Source of the DNA: Bacillus sp. E(2018)
Lineage (GTDB): Bacteria; Bacillota; Bacilli; Bacillales; Fictibacillaceae
DNA length: 64,000 nt
Assembly (NCBI RefSeq): GCF_005503015.1
Contig: NZ_SCOL01000001.1
Location: forward strand, 434,001-498,000
Direction of reading: 5' to 3'
Below are positions 39,498 to 48,703 of this stretch, one piece after another. The notes under the pieces are model-generated. The model saw only the letters and a program-made list of their open reading frames with translations, was not told the DNA's origin and searched no databases. Position numbers and translations under genes: made by a program. The stretch's first letter is position 1. Every line of letters begins with the position of its first letter.

Positions 39498-40124
39498 TCA
39501 TACATATAGTTTCGGCCCCGATAGGTGGTAGCCTTTAGGTACATTTGTTTTAGGTGCGGATGGTACAGCTTTAGTAGCAGCTGGCGTTTTTTTAATCATG
39601 GGTGGTGCCTCGGCCTGTATGGATGTCTTAGTAGATTTTGGACCAGCCACAACCACCTTTTCTTCCGTTTCTGTTTTCTTTTTTTCTTTCTTTTCATTTT
39701 TCTTTACAACGTTTTTTTTAGGTTCACTTTTTTCAATCGTTTCAGCGGCTTGTTCTGTGTTTTCCGGTTTTTCGGAGGTATCTGCCTCAGTATCTTTTTC
39801 TGCCTTTGAGCTCGAACCGCTTTGGAAATCTTTAAGAGCTGTCATGATGGAAGGCAGATTTCTCATTGCAGGACCATATTGTTTGATCATAGGTCCCATC
39901 GTCTCAGCGACTTTCAAGACCTTTTGTACGTTGTTTAACATCGTAAACACACTTGTTCCACCTGTTATACTTCCACCGCTGCCAATCGTCCCCAAGAATC
40001 TGTCAACAGAACCCATCTGACGCGGCATACCATTCATCCCATTCATGTTTTGGAGATAAGGATTTACTTGAAAGGGCTGCATAGGATGCTGAGGTTGATT
40101 TGGATATCTATAAAAAGGCTGCAT
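39498..40124 (-). CDS. yqfQ: YqfQ/VrrA-like protein
   Basis: This 208-residue protein has a Pro/Gln/Asn/Met-rich N-terminus (residues 1-35), a central segment TSVFTMLNNVQKVLKVAETM, and a long low-complexity Lys/Glu/Ala/Pro-rich C-terminal half. That fits the YqfQ/VrrA family, whose function is unknown and which may be sporulation-linked. The start at 40124 follows GGAGGGGG; the longer frame lacks a site. It is divergent from cshB with a 175-bp gap. Confidence 0.8.
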   Translation of the reverse strand: MQPFYRYPNQPQHPMQPFQVNPYLQNMNGMNGMPRQMGSVDRFLGTIGSGGSITGGTSVFTMLNNVQKVLKVAETMGPMIKQYGPAMRNLPSIMTALKDFQSGSSSKAEKDTEADTSEKPENTEQAAETIEKSEPKKNVVKKNEKKEKKKTETEEKVVVAGPKSTKTSIQAEAPPMIKKTPAATKAVPSAPKTNVPKGYHLSGPKLYV

Positions 40125-40226
40125 AATTCCCCCTCCTTTCCAAAATAATACGCTCATATATAGAATATGAAATTAGAAAAACATGTGTGATATTTATCCC
40201 TGTTTTCTTATTAATCTTCAGGATGG

Positions 40227-40256
40227 TTGGCTTAAATGCAAAACTTACTCTATAAT
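40227..40256 (+). promoter_or_regulatory. Sigma-A promoter of cshB
   Basis: TTGGCT (40227-40232) and a perfect TATAAT (40251-40256) are 18 bp apart, 43 bp upstream of the cshB start. Confidence 0.7.
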
Positions 40257-40299
40257 ACTAAAAGTGAAGAATTTATATTTGAAAAGAAAAGGTGAGCGT

Positions 40300-41583
40300 A
40301 TGAAATCTCCGTTCGAACGGTTAAAAATAAACGAATCGCTCCAGACCGCTTTAAGTGGTATTGGATTTGAAAGACCAACTGATATTCAAGAGCGTGTTAT
40401 TCCAGGAATTATTAACGGACAAGACATGATCGGACAATCGCAAACAGGTTCAGGAAAGACATTTGCGTTCTTATTGCCATTGATGCATAGAATAGATATC
40501 ACTAAAGACGAGGTACAAGCTGTGATCACAGCTCCTACTCGTGAATTAGCACAGCAAATTTACAACGAGTTTCTAAAGATATCAGAGCATATGCCTGAGG
40601 ATAAGCAAATCCGTGCAAAATCGATCGTTGGTGGAACGGATAGAAAACGTATGGCAGAAAAATTGAAAACAGTTCCTCAATTAGTAATCGGCACACCTGG
40701 TCGAATTAAAGACTTGGTAAACGCTCAAGAGCTAGTTGTCTTTACGGCGAATATGCTCGTAGTTGATGAAGCCGATCAGATGCTTGATATGGGGTTTATT
40801 GAAGATGTAGACCTGATTGCATCTCGTATGGCTAACGAACTTCAAATGATGGTGTTCTCTGCTACAGTACCAGAAAAATTGCAACCATTCTTGAAAAAAT
40901 ATATGCAAAATCCTAAGCATGTTCACGTTGAACCACAGCATATTACAGCAAAAGACATCAAGCACGTTCTTATTCAAGCAAAACACAACGACAAACTTCC
41001 TACACTGATCAAAACAGCAAGAAATTATAATCCTTATTTTGCGATTATATTTGCAAACACAAAAAAAGCAGTGGATGAGATCGCTGATGCTATGAGTGCT
41101 GAAGGAATGAGCGTTGAACGTCTTCATGGTGATATTCCGCCTCGTACAAGAAAGAACATCATGAAACGTGTTCAGAAAGCTGAGTTTCAGTTCTTAGTAG
41201 CAACTGACCTTGCAGCCCGAGGAATCGACATCAAAGGTGTCAGCCACATTATCAACTATGAGTTCCCGAAAGATCTTGATTTCTATATCCATAGAGCAGG
41301 AAGAACGGGCCGTGCAGGAATGTCAGGGATCTGTGCATCTCTTTACGAACAAACAGATCAGCATTCTGTTCAAAAGCTAAAAGAGAAAAAAATCATCTTC
41401 CATATCGAACAATATAAGAACGGTGAATGGGTACCTGTGAAGCCGAGCAAAAAAAGTACGGGTGCAAAAGAGCAGGACGGCGTTTATGTACCAAAACCAC
41501 GCAAGGTAAAGCCTGGTTATAAGAAGAAAATGGACGAGCAGAAAAAGAAACTTATGAAGAAGAAAAGAAGAAACATCAGATAG
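40300..41583 (+). CDS. cshB: DEAD-box RNA helicase CshB
   Basis: CshB is an ATP-dependent RNA helicase associated with cold growth. The 427-residue protein has the Q motif (SGIGFERPTDIQ), Walker A SQTGSGKT, APTRELA, the DEAD box VVDEADQML, SAT, ARGIDI and HRAGRTGRAG, then a very basic tail rich in Lys. The ATG at 40300 follows AAAAGGTGAGC; a longer upstream frame lacks a site. nfo follows after 23 bp, as in B. subtilis. Confidence 0.95.
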   Translation: MKSPFERLKINESLQTALSGIGFERPTDIQERVIPGIINGQDMIGQSQTGSGKTFAFLLPLMHRIDITKDEVQAVITAPTRELAQQIYNEFLKISEHMPEDKQIRAKSIVGGTDRKRMAEKLKTVPQLVIGTPGRIKDLVNAQELVVFTANMLVVDEADQMLDMGFIEDVDLIASRMANELQMMVFSATVPEKLQPFLKKYMQNPKHVHVEPQHITAKDIKHVLIQAKHNDKLPTLIKTARNYNPYFAIIFANTKKAVDEIADAMSAEGMSVERLHGDIPPRTRKNIMKRVQKAEFQFLVATDLAARGIDIKGVSHIINYEFPKDLDFYIHRAGRTGRAGMSGICASLYEQTDQHSVQKLKEKKIIFHIEQYKNGEWVPVKPSKKSTGAKEQDGVYVPKPRKVKPGYKKKMDEQKKKLMKKKRRNIR

Positions 41584-41606
41584 TAGGTTAGGGAAGAGGG
41601 GAAAAT

Positions 41607-42500
41607 ATGATTAAACTAGGATCTCACGTTTCAATGAGCGGTAAAAAAATGCTTCTCGCTGCGAGTGAAGAAGCTGTTTCATATGGTGCCAACACATTTA
41701 TGATCTATACGGGTGCACCCCAAAACACGAGACGAAAAAAAATTGAAGACCTTAATATCGAAGCAGGAACGAAACACATGATCGAGAACGGTATCGTTGA
41801 TATTGTTGTTCATGCACCCTATATCATCAACATCGGGAATGCTGTAAAACCAGAAACTTTTGAGCTGGGAGTCGATTTCTTAAGAAGAGAGATTGAACGA
41901 ACTGACGCACTTGGTGCAAGACAGATCGTACTTCATCCGGGAGCACATGTTGGAGAAGGGTCAGAGATTGGAATCAAGAAAATCATTGAAGGACTTAACG
42001 AAGTATTAACAAAAGAGCAGAATGTTCAAATCGCACTAGAGACAATGGCAGGTAAAGGGTCTGAATGTGGAAAAACATTTGAAGAACTTGCACAGATTAT
42101 TGATGGTGTAACACTGAACGAAAAACTTTCTGTATGTTTTGATACTTGTCATACACATGATGCTGGTTATGATATCGTTAATGATTTTGATGGGGTAATG
42201 AACCAGTTCGATAAGTTGGTTGGAATAGATCGTATTAAAGTGTTCCACATCAATGACAGCAAAAATCCAACTGGAGCAGCTAAGGATAGACACGAAAACA
42301 TTGGCTTTGGACATATTGGCTTCGATGCCTTAAATTACATCGTTCATCACGAACAATTTAAGGATATCCCTAAAATACTTGAAACACCTTATGTGGGTAC
42401 AGATAAAAACAACAAAAGACCTCCTTATCAATTAGAGATCGAGATGATCAAATCAAAAACGTTTGATCCAGAACTTCAGAACAAGTTATTGAACACCTAA
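41607..42500 (+). CDS. nfo: Endonuclease IV (AP endonuclease)
   Basis: Nfo incises DNA 5' to abasic sites in base-excision repair and is packaged in spores of B. subtilis. The 297-residue TIM-barrel enzyme has the family start [10 protein letters not shown], and the metal-binding blocks [39 protein letters not shown], and ILETPY. GGGAAGAGGGG precedes the ATG. It ends at a terminator shared with the convergent yqfT. Confidence 0.97.
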   Translation: MIKLGSHVSMSGKKMLLAASEEAVSYGANTFMIYTGAPQNTRRKKIEDLNIEAGTKHMIENGIVDIVVHAPYIINIGNAVKPETFELGVDFLRREIERTDALGARQIVLHPGAHVGEGSEIGIKKIIEGLNEVLTKEQNVQIALETMAGKGSECGKTFEELAQIIDGVTLNEKLSVCFDTCHTHDAGYDIVNDFDGVMNQFDKLVGIDRIKVFHINDSKNPTGAAKDRHENIGFGHIGFDALNYIVHHEQFKDIPKILETPYVGTDKNNKRPPYQLEIEMIKSKTFDPELQNKLLNT

Positions 42501-42532
42501 CAATCTCACACATGATTAATCGAATAAAAAGA

Positions 42533-42564
42533 TAAAAAGCCACACATCAGTGCGGCTTTTTTGT
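42533..42564. terminator. Bidirectional terminator between nfo and yqfT
   Basis: AAAAGCC and GGCTTTT enclose an inner CAC/GTG stem with one A-C mismatch. The hairpin has A and T runs on its two sides and lies between convergent genes. Confidence 0.8.
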
Positions 42565-42565
42565 T

Positions 42566-42826
42566 TTACCTATCAATATACGTTTGAATTAAGTATTGGA
42601 TATAGTTCGCTTTTTCAGGGCTAACTTCTTTTGCGATGGTAGCAATAATCATCTTACGCTGTGAAAGATTCTTAATATCAATCGTCTGCCTTCGCAATAT
42701 GTTTACGATCTGTACGGCTTCTTTTTGTGAAATGGGAAGCTGATATTGCGCGGCTAGTGAGATCAGTTCGTTCGGACTGATCGAATTAAGTTTCTGATTT
42801 ACAAAATGAACAATGATTGGATTCAT
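42566..42826 (-). CDS. yqfT: YqfT-like protein (DUF2624)
   Basis: This 86-residue, mostly alpha-helical protein begins MNPIIVHFVNQKLNSISPNE. It matches the small YqfT/DUF2624 family by position after nfo and by length. The function is unknown. Its helical spacing (LLSLAAQYQLPISQKEA-like region, residues 22-40) suggests a compact domain. GGGAGGGGG precedes the ATG on the minus strand. Confidence 0.82.
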   Translation of the reverse strand: MNPIIVHFVNQKLNSISPNELISLAAQYQLPISQKEAVQIVNILRRQTIDIKNLSQRKMIIATIAKEVSPEKANYIQYLIQTYIDR

Positions 42827-42881
42827 TTATAAACCCCCTCCCGACTTTCTCATTGTATGAGGAAGGAGGGAAGAAAGTGCT

Positions 42882-42918
42882 AAAAAAAGACTTCGGAATA
42901 TTGTCCAAAGTCTTTTTG
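42882..42918. terminator. Terminator of the purine permease gene
   Basis: AAAAAGACTT and AAGTCTTTTT (right arm from 42908) form a hairpin flanked by A and T runs, just downstream of the permease stop on the minus strand. Confidence 0.8.
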
Positions 42919-42926
42919 TTTATATT

Positions 42927-44186
42927 TTATACGATTGTATGAAGAATAAAATTCATAAAGAATAAAAAAGCGATAACATACATCGGCGCTGTAACTTGTT
43001 TCTTCTGCCCAGACATCCATTTAACAAGTGGATATGCGATAAATCCAAATGCCAGGCCATCCACGATGCTGTAGGTTAATGGTATCAGCGCAATGATAAG
43101 AAATGCTGGAAACATCTCTGTAAAATCAGCAAAAGGAATATGCTGAATCTGCTGAACCATCAGACCGCCAATGATGATCAAGATAGGAGCGATAGCTCCA
43201 TCAGGAATATAAGCAATGAAAGGTGCTGCAAACATGGATAAGAAGAACAATACTGCAACTGTAATACTTGTAATCCCTGTTCTGCCGCCTTCTTGAATTC
43301 CAGATGCACTCTCTACCGTGGAGATTGTTGGACTAGTTCCAAATAAACCGGAAACGATAGATGAAGCAGCATTCGCTTGAAAAGCTTTTGGGAACTTTTC
43401 TTGATCAGGTAACAGACCGTATAACAATCCCATATTCTCGAATGTGATGATCATGGTCAATGAGAACGTTGCAATCCAAAAAGAAAGCTCTGTTATCCCT
43501 GAAAAATCAAATGCGAATAATAATTCACCAAACGGCTTAAAGGAAAATCCTTCAGACATGCCTTTAACTTCTTGTGTATGACCCATAAAGAATCCAATAA
43601 GAGTAGTTAAAGCAATCCCGATTAAAAAACTTCCTTTAACGTTTTTTAGAAACAATGCCAGTGTAACCGAAAGACCAATTACCGTTAGGATAGCATCAGG
43701 ACGATCTAAATGTCCTAACTTTACAAAAGTTGCAGAGCTCGCTTCGATGATTCCGCCTTTTTGTAACCCGATAAACGTTAAGAACAAGCCGATTCCTACT
43801 GTTATACTATGTTTCAATGATTGAGGAATACTCTTTGAAAGTATGTCCTTTAAAGGTGTTGATGCTACGATTAAAAAGAATATCCCAGACATCACCACAG
43901 CTGCAAGAGCTTCTTGCCAGCTTAAATTCATACCCTGCACGATAGTATACGTGAAAAACGCGTTTACACCCATGCCCGGTGTTAATACGATCGGAGCCTT
44001 TGCATACAACCCCATGATTAGACAGCCAACTACAGAAGTAAGGATCGTGGCGAGAACTACCCCCTCATATGGCATCCCAGCATCAGCTAATATCAGCGGA
44101 TTAACGACAATAATATAAGCGATGGTGAAAAACGAGGTGATCCCTGCAAGTACTTCTTTCTTTAGTGAAACTTGATTTTGTTCCAT
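42927..44186 (-). CDS. NCS2-family purine permease (AzgA/PbuG type)
   Basis: This 419-residue membrane protein has 12-14 hydrophobic segments and the AzgA-type landmarks TFFTIAYIIVVNP, TPGMGVNAFF and GTSPTISTVESASGIQEGGRTG. Such proteins import hypoxanthine, guanine or adenine with protons. The specific base cannot be read from the sequence. The start at 44186 follows GGAAGGAAC; the longer frame to 44225 lacks support. It is divergent from the manganese operon. I found no purine riboswitch in its leader. Confidence 0.9.
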   Translation of the reverse strand: MEQNQVSLKKEVLAGITSFFTIAYIIVVNPLILADAGMPYEGVVLATILTSVVGCLIMGLYAKAPIVLTPGMGVNAFFTYTIVQGMNLSWQEALAAVVMSGIFFLIVASTPLKDILSKSIPQSLKHSITVGIGLFLTFIGLQKGGIIEASSATFVKLGHLDRPDAILTVIGLSVTLALFLKNVKGSFLIGIALTTLIGFFMGHTQEVKGMSEGFSFKPFGELLFAFDFSGITELSFWIATFSLTMIITFENMGLLYGLLPDQEKFPKAFQANAASSIVSGLFGTSPTISTVESASGIQEGGRTGITSITVAVLFFLSMFAAPFIAYIPDGAIAPILIIIGGLMVQQIQHIPFADFTEMFPAFLIIALIPLTYSIVDGLAFGFIAYPLVKWMSGQKKQVTAPMYVIAFLFFMNFILHTIV

Positions 44187-44296
44187 TTGTTCCTTCCTTA
44201 AATCTAAAAAACATCCCTCTCCCACCCAGCAGTTTCCTGCCAGAGTTGATTATATAGCAAATGTAGAAATATGGCTAGAGAAAATCGTTTACAATC

Positions 44297-44326
44297 TTGT
44301 GTCCACACTATATAATTTGACTTAAG
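44297..44326 (+). promoter_or_regulatory. Sigma-A promoter of the manganese ABC operon
   Basis: TTGTGT (44297-44302) and a perfect TATAAT (44321-44326) are 18 bp apart. The predicted start lies at the edge of the MntR-like box. Confidence 0.65.
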
Positions 44327-44330
44327 TAAA

Positions 44331-44350
44331 AAAGTTGCCTAAAGGAAACA
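44331..44350 (+). promoter_or_regulatory. MntR-like operator
   Basis: AAAGTTGCCTAAAGGAAACA resembles the MntR operators of Bacillus mntH and mntA, whose core I recall as TTTGCCTTAAGGAAAC. It contains the partial dyad TTGCCT/AGGAAA and covers the predicted transcription start of the operon. Confidence 0.7.
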
Positions 44351-44476
44351 TTTGCTTCTTCAAAAAATATTCACTTTCCTTCTTTTCGTTTCATACAATT
44401 GTGAAGGGATTATTTTTTTAATTTAAAGTTGCGCTTGGGCAAAAAAAGTTACTCGACGAAAAAGGAGGTCTTTTTC

Positions 44477-45229
44477 ATGTTAAAACAAGCACTTAAGATT
44501 GATCATTTATATGTTTCTTACTTAGGAAACCAAGTAGTAAAGGATATATCTTTCTCAGTTAATAAAGGAAGTTTAGTGGGAATCATCGGACCAAACGGTG
44601 CTGGTAAATCCACTATGATGAAAGCTGCTTTAAATTTAATACCGAGAGACAAAGGTGATGTTCAGATATTTGGAGAGTCGCTTAAAAAATGGAGAAAAAA
44701 AATAGCATATGTTCCGCAGCGGTCAGATATCGATTGGGATTTTCCAATCACAGTATTTGATGTAGTACTGCTTGGAACGTATCCAAAACTGGGATTGTTT
44801 AAGCGCCCTACAAAAAGTGATAGAGAGTGGGCCTTTGAATGTTTGAAAACGGTAGGTATGGAAACGTTCAGTAATCGACAGATAGGTGAACTCTCAGGTG
44901 GGCAACAGCAAAGGGTATTCCTTGCTCGAGCATTGGCTCAAAAAGCTGAGTTATTCTTTCTCGATGAACCATTCGTGGGAATTGATGTCGCAAGCGAAGA
45001 GACGATTATTCATATTTTGAGAGATCTGAAAAAAGAGGGGAAAACCATTCTGGTCGTACACCATGATTTAAGTAAAGCTGAATCCTATTTCGATCACTTG
45101 CTGCTATTGAATAAAAATATGATTCATTATGGTGCGTCTGAAGAAGTTCTTCAGCCAGAGGTGATTACAAAAGCTTACGCTAATCAGTTTTCATTTCTTC
45201 AGCCTAAAGGAGTGAATGTGACATCATGA
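44477..45229 (+). CDS. mntB: Manganese ABC transporter ATP-binding protein
   Basis: This is the ATPase of a metal ABC importer. The 250-residue protein has Walker A GPNGAGKST, signature LSGGQQQR, Walker B LFFLDEPF and the H-loop VVHHD. The start at 44477 follows AAAGGAGGT; upstream codons lack a site. The permease overlaps its stop by 4 bp and the binding protein follows. Manganese is inferred from the binding-protein ligands and the MntR-like box. The order ATPase-permease-binding protein is that of psaBCA rather than B. subtilis mntABCD. Confidence 0.92.
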   Translation: MLKQALKIDHLYVSYLGNQVVKDISFSVNKGSLVGIIGPNGAGKSTMMKAALNLIPRDKGDVQIFGESLKKWRKKIAYVPQRSDIDWDFPITVFDVVLLGTYPKLGLFKRPTKSDREWAFECLKTVGMETFSNRQIGELSGGQQQRVFLARALAQKAELFFLDEPFVGIDVASEETIIHILRDLKKEGKTILVVHHDLSKAESYFDHLLLLNKNMIHYGASEEVLQPEVITKAYANQFSFLQPKGVNVTS

Positions 45230-46098
45230 GTATTTTTGAATTCTTTCAAGCGTTATTTCAATATGAATTTTTACAGAAAGCATTATTTACTTCTGTAATC
45301 GTAGGGGTTATCTGTGGAATCGTAGGATGCTTCATCATCTTAAGAGGCATGGCGTTAATGGGGGATGCGATCTCTCATGCCGTATTGCCTGGTGTTGCGA
45401 TCAGCTATATGCTGGGAATTAACTTTTTCTTCGGAGCTGTGATAACGGGAGTTCTTACTGCGATTGGGATCGGATATGTGAGTCAGAACAGCAGGATCAA
45501 GCATGATATGGCAATTGGAATCATGTTTACGAGTATGTTTGCTGTAGGTATCGTCATTATAACGATGATGAAAAGTTCTGCCGATCTGTATCACATCCTC
45601 TTTGGAAACGTTCTTGCGGTACGAATGAGTGATATGTGGATCACTCTAGGAATCGGTGTACTCGTAATTGGGCTAGTTGTTCTATTTTATAAAGAGCTGC
45701 TCGTTTCAACATTCGATCCAACGATGGCACAAAGTTATGGGTTGCCGAACAAATGGATTCATTATTGTTTGATGGCCGTATTAACGATGGTCACGGTCGC
45801 ATCTCTGCAGACGGTAGGGATCGTTTTGGTAGTTGCAATGCTGATAACACCTGCAGCAACTGCTTATCTATTAACGAACCGATTGTCTGTCATGATCTAT
45901 CTGTCTGCTTTAATCGGTGTAATATCATCAGTTTTTGGTTTGTATTTCAGTTTTACGTATAACTTGGCATCAGGTGCAACGATCGTATTAGTTTCAGCTT
46001 TTCTGTTTGCACTAGCATTTTTCTTTTCGCCGTCACAAGGAATTGTTTGGAAAGCGCATAAATCTAGAAAAAATAGACTAGAGCTGTTGGAGAAATAG
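45226..46098 (+). CDS. mntC: Manganese ABC transporter permease
   Basis: This 290-residue ABC-3 family permease has about eight transmembrane helices, with ILRGMALMGDAISHAVLPGV near residues 39-58 as the conserved metal-permease block. It presumably works as a homodimer, because only one permease gene is present, unlike the mntC/mntD pair of B. subtilis. It overlaps the ATPase gene by 4 bp, so the two are translationally coupled. Confidence 0.92.
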   Translation: MSIFEFFQALFQYEFLQKALFTSVIVGVICGIVGCFIILRGMALMGDAISHAVLPGVAISYMLGINFFFGAVITGVLTAIGIGYVSQNSRIKHDMAIGIMFTSMFAVGIVIITMMKSSADLYHILFGNVLAVRMSDMWITLGIGVLVIGLVVLFYKELLVSTFDPTMAQSYGLPNKWIHYCLMAVLTMVTVASLQTVGIVLVVAMLITPAATAYLLTNRLSVMIYLSALIGVISSVFGLYFSFTYNLASGATIVLVSAFLFALAFFFSPSQGIVWKAHKSRKNRLELLEK

Positions 46099-46111
46099 GG
46101 AGGATGATAGA

Positions 46112-47032
46112 ATGTTTAAAAGAATGACAAAGCTCATTTTAGCAGGATCATTATTAGCTGCTGCAGCTGGATGCAGTGCAGGAGGAAAGGATTCGGAAAA
46201 GGTAGAAGTCGTAGCTACTTATTCTATTATCTATGACTTAGTTAAAAATGTCGGAGGAGATAAGGTAGAAGTTCATAGCTTAGCACCAATTGGATCGAAT
46301 CCGCATGAGTATGATCCGCTTCCTGAAGATGTTCTGAAAACAACGGATGCAGATGCCATTTTTTATAACGGCTTAAATCTTGAAGAAGGAAATTCTTGGT
46401 TTAACAAGTTGTTGAAGACAGCTGATAAAGACGGCAAAGATGCACCCGTTTATCGTGTAAGTGAAGGCGTAGAGGCGATTCACCTCGAGTCGAAAGGACT
46501 TGAAAAACAATATGATCCACATGCTTGGCTGAACATTAATAATGGAATTAAGTATGTTGAGAACATCCGAGATGCGTTAATGAAAGAAGATCCAGAAAAC
46601 AAAGAATACTATAAAAAGAATGCGGATAAATATATTGCTGAATTAAAAACACTTCATGAAAAGACGATTGCAGAATTAAACAAGATTCCTAAAGAGAAAC
46701 GCGTTCTTATCACGAGTGAAGGAGCATTCAAATATTTCGGAGAAGCTTACAATATTGATACTGCATATGTTTGGGAGATCAATTCTGAAAACCAAGGTTC
46801 TCCACAGCAAGTCAAAGACTTAGTAGATTTTATTAAAAAATCAAATGTACCTGGGTTATTCGTTGAAACCAGTGTGGATGCGAGAAGTATGGAAACTGTT
46901 TCAAAAGAGACGGGTGTGCCGATAAAAGGCAAGGTCTTTACAGATTCTTTAGGAAAGCCTGGTAAGGATGGAGATACTTATAAAAAAATGATGGAATGGA
47001 ACACTGAGACCATTATTGAGGGATTGAAATAA
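46112..47032 (+). CDS. mntA: Manganese-binding lipoprotein (PsaA/MntA type)
   Basis: This 306-residue protein captures the metal outside the membrane. It has a lipoprotein signal with the lipobox ending at Cys21. His65 (NPHEYDPLPEDV), His137 (DPHAWLN), Glu203 (TSEGAFKYF) and Asp278 (FTDSLG) correspond to the PsaA ligands His67, His139, Glu205 and Asp280. It lacks the His-rich loop of zinc-specific ZnuA proteins, which favours manganese. GGGAGGATGATA precedes the ATG. A terminator follows. Confidence 0.94.
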   Translation: MFKRMTKLILAGSLLAAAAGCSAGGKDSEKVEVVATYSIIYDLVKNVGGDKVEVHSLAPIGSNPHEYDPLPEDVLKTTDADAIFYNGLNLEEGNSWFNKLLKTADKDGKDAPVYRVSEGVEAIHLESKGLEKQYDPHAWLNINNGIKYVENIRDALMKEDPENKEYYKKNADKYIAELKTLHEKTIAELNKIPKEKRVLITSEGAFKYFGEAYNIDTAYVWEINSENQGSPQQVKDLVDFIKKSNVPGLFVETSVDARSMETVSKETGVPIKGKVFTDSLGKPGKDGDTYKKMMEWNTETIIEGLK

Positions 47033-47040
47033 GAATAATA

Positions 47041-47075
47041 AAAAGAAGCTGAAAATTATCTCAGCTTCTTTTTTG
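47041..47075 (+). terminator. Terminator of the manganese operon
   Basis: AAAAGAAGCTGA (47041-47052) pairs with TCAGCTTCTTTT (from 47061), followed by a T run. Confidence 0.9.
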
Positions 47076-47132
47076 TTTTTATTAATGTATGCTTTATAAT
47101 ACGTTAAGTGAAGTTTGCGATAAAGGTGGAAA

Positions 47133-47792
47133 ATGAGTATGAATATAAAAGCAGTCTGTTTTGATATGGATGGTGTGATTGTCGATACGATGCGTCATCA
47201 CGTTAATGCATGGCGCCATGCATTTCAAGAGAACGGATATGATCATGAAGAGCTAATCTTTTACCTTAGAGAAGGAATGCCAGGAAAAAATACGATTAGA
47301 GATGTTTTTGAACATTCTAATGTCGTTGTTAACGAAGACTTGATTGAAGATATATATGTTCAAAAAAGAAATTACTTTAAGAAACACGCACAGTATGATT
47401 TTATAGAAGAAACGGTGTCTACGCTTATATCTTTAAGTAAGAATCAGATTCCTATTGCTCTCGTTACAGGCAGTAGAAAAGAATTTGTATCTGAAGTTTT
47501 AAGTAAATTACCTGTTACTTTTGATATAATTGTTACGGGAGATGATGTGAAAGAAGGAAAACCTTCGCCTGAGCCTTATTTACTAGCTATGGATCGACAT
47601 TCCTTTAAGCCATCAGAGTGGTTAGTTATTGAAAACGCACCACTCGGCATAGAGTCTGCTAAAAGAGCAGGAGCTTATTGTTTAGCTCTTGAAACCACTC
47701 TTGATAAAAAGTACTTAAATGAAGCAGATGTAATTATCAGACCAAAAGATTTACAACGTCAAGTTAAGTATCTTATAAAAGGTTTGAAATAA
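47133..47792 (+). CDS. HAD-superfamily phosphatase
   Basis: This 219-residue protein has HAD motif I FDMDGVIVDT, motif II VTGSRK, the lysine in GDDVKEGKPSPEPYL and motif IV VIENAPLGIESAKRAG. It resembles beta-phosphoglucomutase or phosphoglycolate phosphatase-like enzymes. The substrate is unknown. AAAGGTGG precedes the ATG at 47133 closely; the ATG at 47139 is better spaced. It stands alone between the manganese and zinc operons and has its own terminator. No metal-related role is evident. Confidence 0.88.
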   Translation: MSMNIKAVCFDMDGVIVDTMRHHVNAWRHAFQENGYDHEELIFYLREGMPGKNTIRDVFEHSNVVVNEDLIEDIYVQKRNYFKKHAQYDFIEETVSTLISLSKNQIPIALVTGSRKEFVSEVLSKLPVTFDIIVTGDDVKEGKPSPEPYLLAMDRHSFKPSEWLVIENAPLGIESAKRAGAYCLALETTLDKKYLNEADVIIRPKDLQRQVKYLIKGLK

Positions 47793-47802
47793 AACCATGT
47801 AA

Positions 47803-47830
47803 AAGCATGCTCACGGAGCATGTTGTTTTA
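47803..47830 (+). terminator. Terminator of the HAD gene
   Basis: GCATGCTC (47805-47812) pairs with GAGCATGT (47816-47823), followed by a T-rich tail. Confidence 0.75.
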
Positions 47831-47854
47831 CTTTGTCTGTAATTCGTGTATACT
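47827..47854 (+). promoter_or_regulatory. Candidate promoter of the zinc operon
   Basis: TTTACT (47827-47832) and TATACT (47849-47854) are 16 bp apart, directly upstream of the Zur box. Confidence 0.55.
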
Positions 47855-47865
47855 ATGAGACAGTT

Positions 47866-47888
47866 TAAATCGTACTCATTACTACTTA
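47866..47888 (+). promoter_or_regulatory. Zur box
   Basis: The site reads TAAATCGTAC-TCATTAC-TACTTA. It agrees with the Bacillus Zur consensus (TAAATCGTAAT-N-ATTACGATTTA) except at three positions. It lies just after the promoter of an operon that itself ends with zur, which predicts zinc-dependent autorepression. Confidence 0.85.
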
Positions 47889-47914
47889 ATTTGATTTTCT
47901 CACGGAGGTTAATC

Positions 47915-48691
47915 ATGAATAACAAGATAGATTCGATAGCCATTCGTGTAGATGATTTATCGTTTCATTATGGCGATAAAAATGTTCTCCAGCATGTAAC
48001 GATGGAGATTAAGAAAGGATCCTTTCTTGGACTAGTTGGTCCGAATGGTTCAGGTAAATCTACACTAATTAAATGTATATTAGGTCTTCAAAAGCCTCAA
48101 GAAGGAAACGTTTATCTTTTTGGGGAAAAAGTAAATAAGTTTAATGATTGGGACAAGGTAGGCTATGTTTCACAAAAAGCCAATAGCTTTAACACGGCCT
48201 TTCCTGCAACAGCGTTTGAAGTTGTATCGATGGGGCTTTTCGGTAAAGTTGGATTGTTTAGATTCTTAAAAGCTTCCGATAAGAAAAAAGTATGGGAAGC
48301 ATTAAGGTCAGTGAAAATGGATCAGTATGCCCACCAGAACATAGGAGAGCTATCTGGAGGACAACAACAACGAATCTTTATTGCTCGAGCTCTAGTTAGT
48401 GATCCTGAACTATTAATATTAGATGAGCCTACTGTTGGAGTTGACACCGAATCGTCAGACTCTTTTTATAAGATGCTTAAGGAACTGCATCGTGAAAATA
48501 ACATGACTCTTGTTTTAGTAACGCATGATGTGGGTGTTATGACGAATTATGTAACCGATGTAGCTTGTTTGAATAAACAGATTCATTTTCATGGAAACAC
48601 GAAAGAGTTTGAAGAAAGTTCTTCTGAAAATATGTCTGCTTTTTATGGTCATCATGTTCATGTGCTTCACCATGATCATGTCCACGAGTAA
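47915..48691 (+). CDS. znuC: Zinc ABC transporter ATP-binding protein with His-rich tail
   Basis: This 258-residue ATPase has Walker A GPNGSGKST, signature LSGGQQQR, Walker B LLILDEPT and the H-loop VTHD. The last 15 residues contain seven histidines (HHVHVLHHDHVHE), a probable zinc-binding tail. The start at 47915 follows CGGAGGT. A Zur box lies upstream, and the permease and zur genes follow, so zinc is the likely substrate. No binding-protein gene is present in the operon. Confidence 0.93.
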   Translation: MNNKIDSIAIRVDDLSFHYGDKNVLQHVTMEIKKGSFLGLVGPNGSGKSTLIKCILGLQKPQEGNVYLFGEKVNKFNDWDKVGYVSQKANSFNTAFPATAFEVVSMGLFGKVGLFRFLKASDKKKVWEALRSVKMDQYAHQNIGELSGGQQQRIFIARALVSDPELLILDEPTVGVDTESSDSFYKMLKELHRENNMTLVLVTHDVGVMTNYVTDVACLNKQIHFHGNTKEFEESSSENMSAFYGHHVHVLHHDHVHE

Positions 48692-48703
48692 GGGGAGGAA
48701 CAC

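Noticed and set aside
39525..40020. Plus-strand frames opposite yqfQ
   Set aside because: Their Phe/Ser-rich composition is the antisense of the Lys/Glu-rich yqfQ protein.
44187..44280. Possible purine riboswitch in the leader of the NCS2 permease gene
   Set aside because: The conserved purine-aptamer core is absent; only a short hairpin (CTGGCAGGAAACTGCTGG on the minus strand) is visible.
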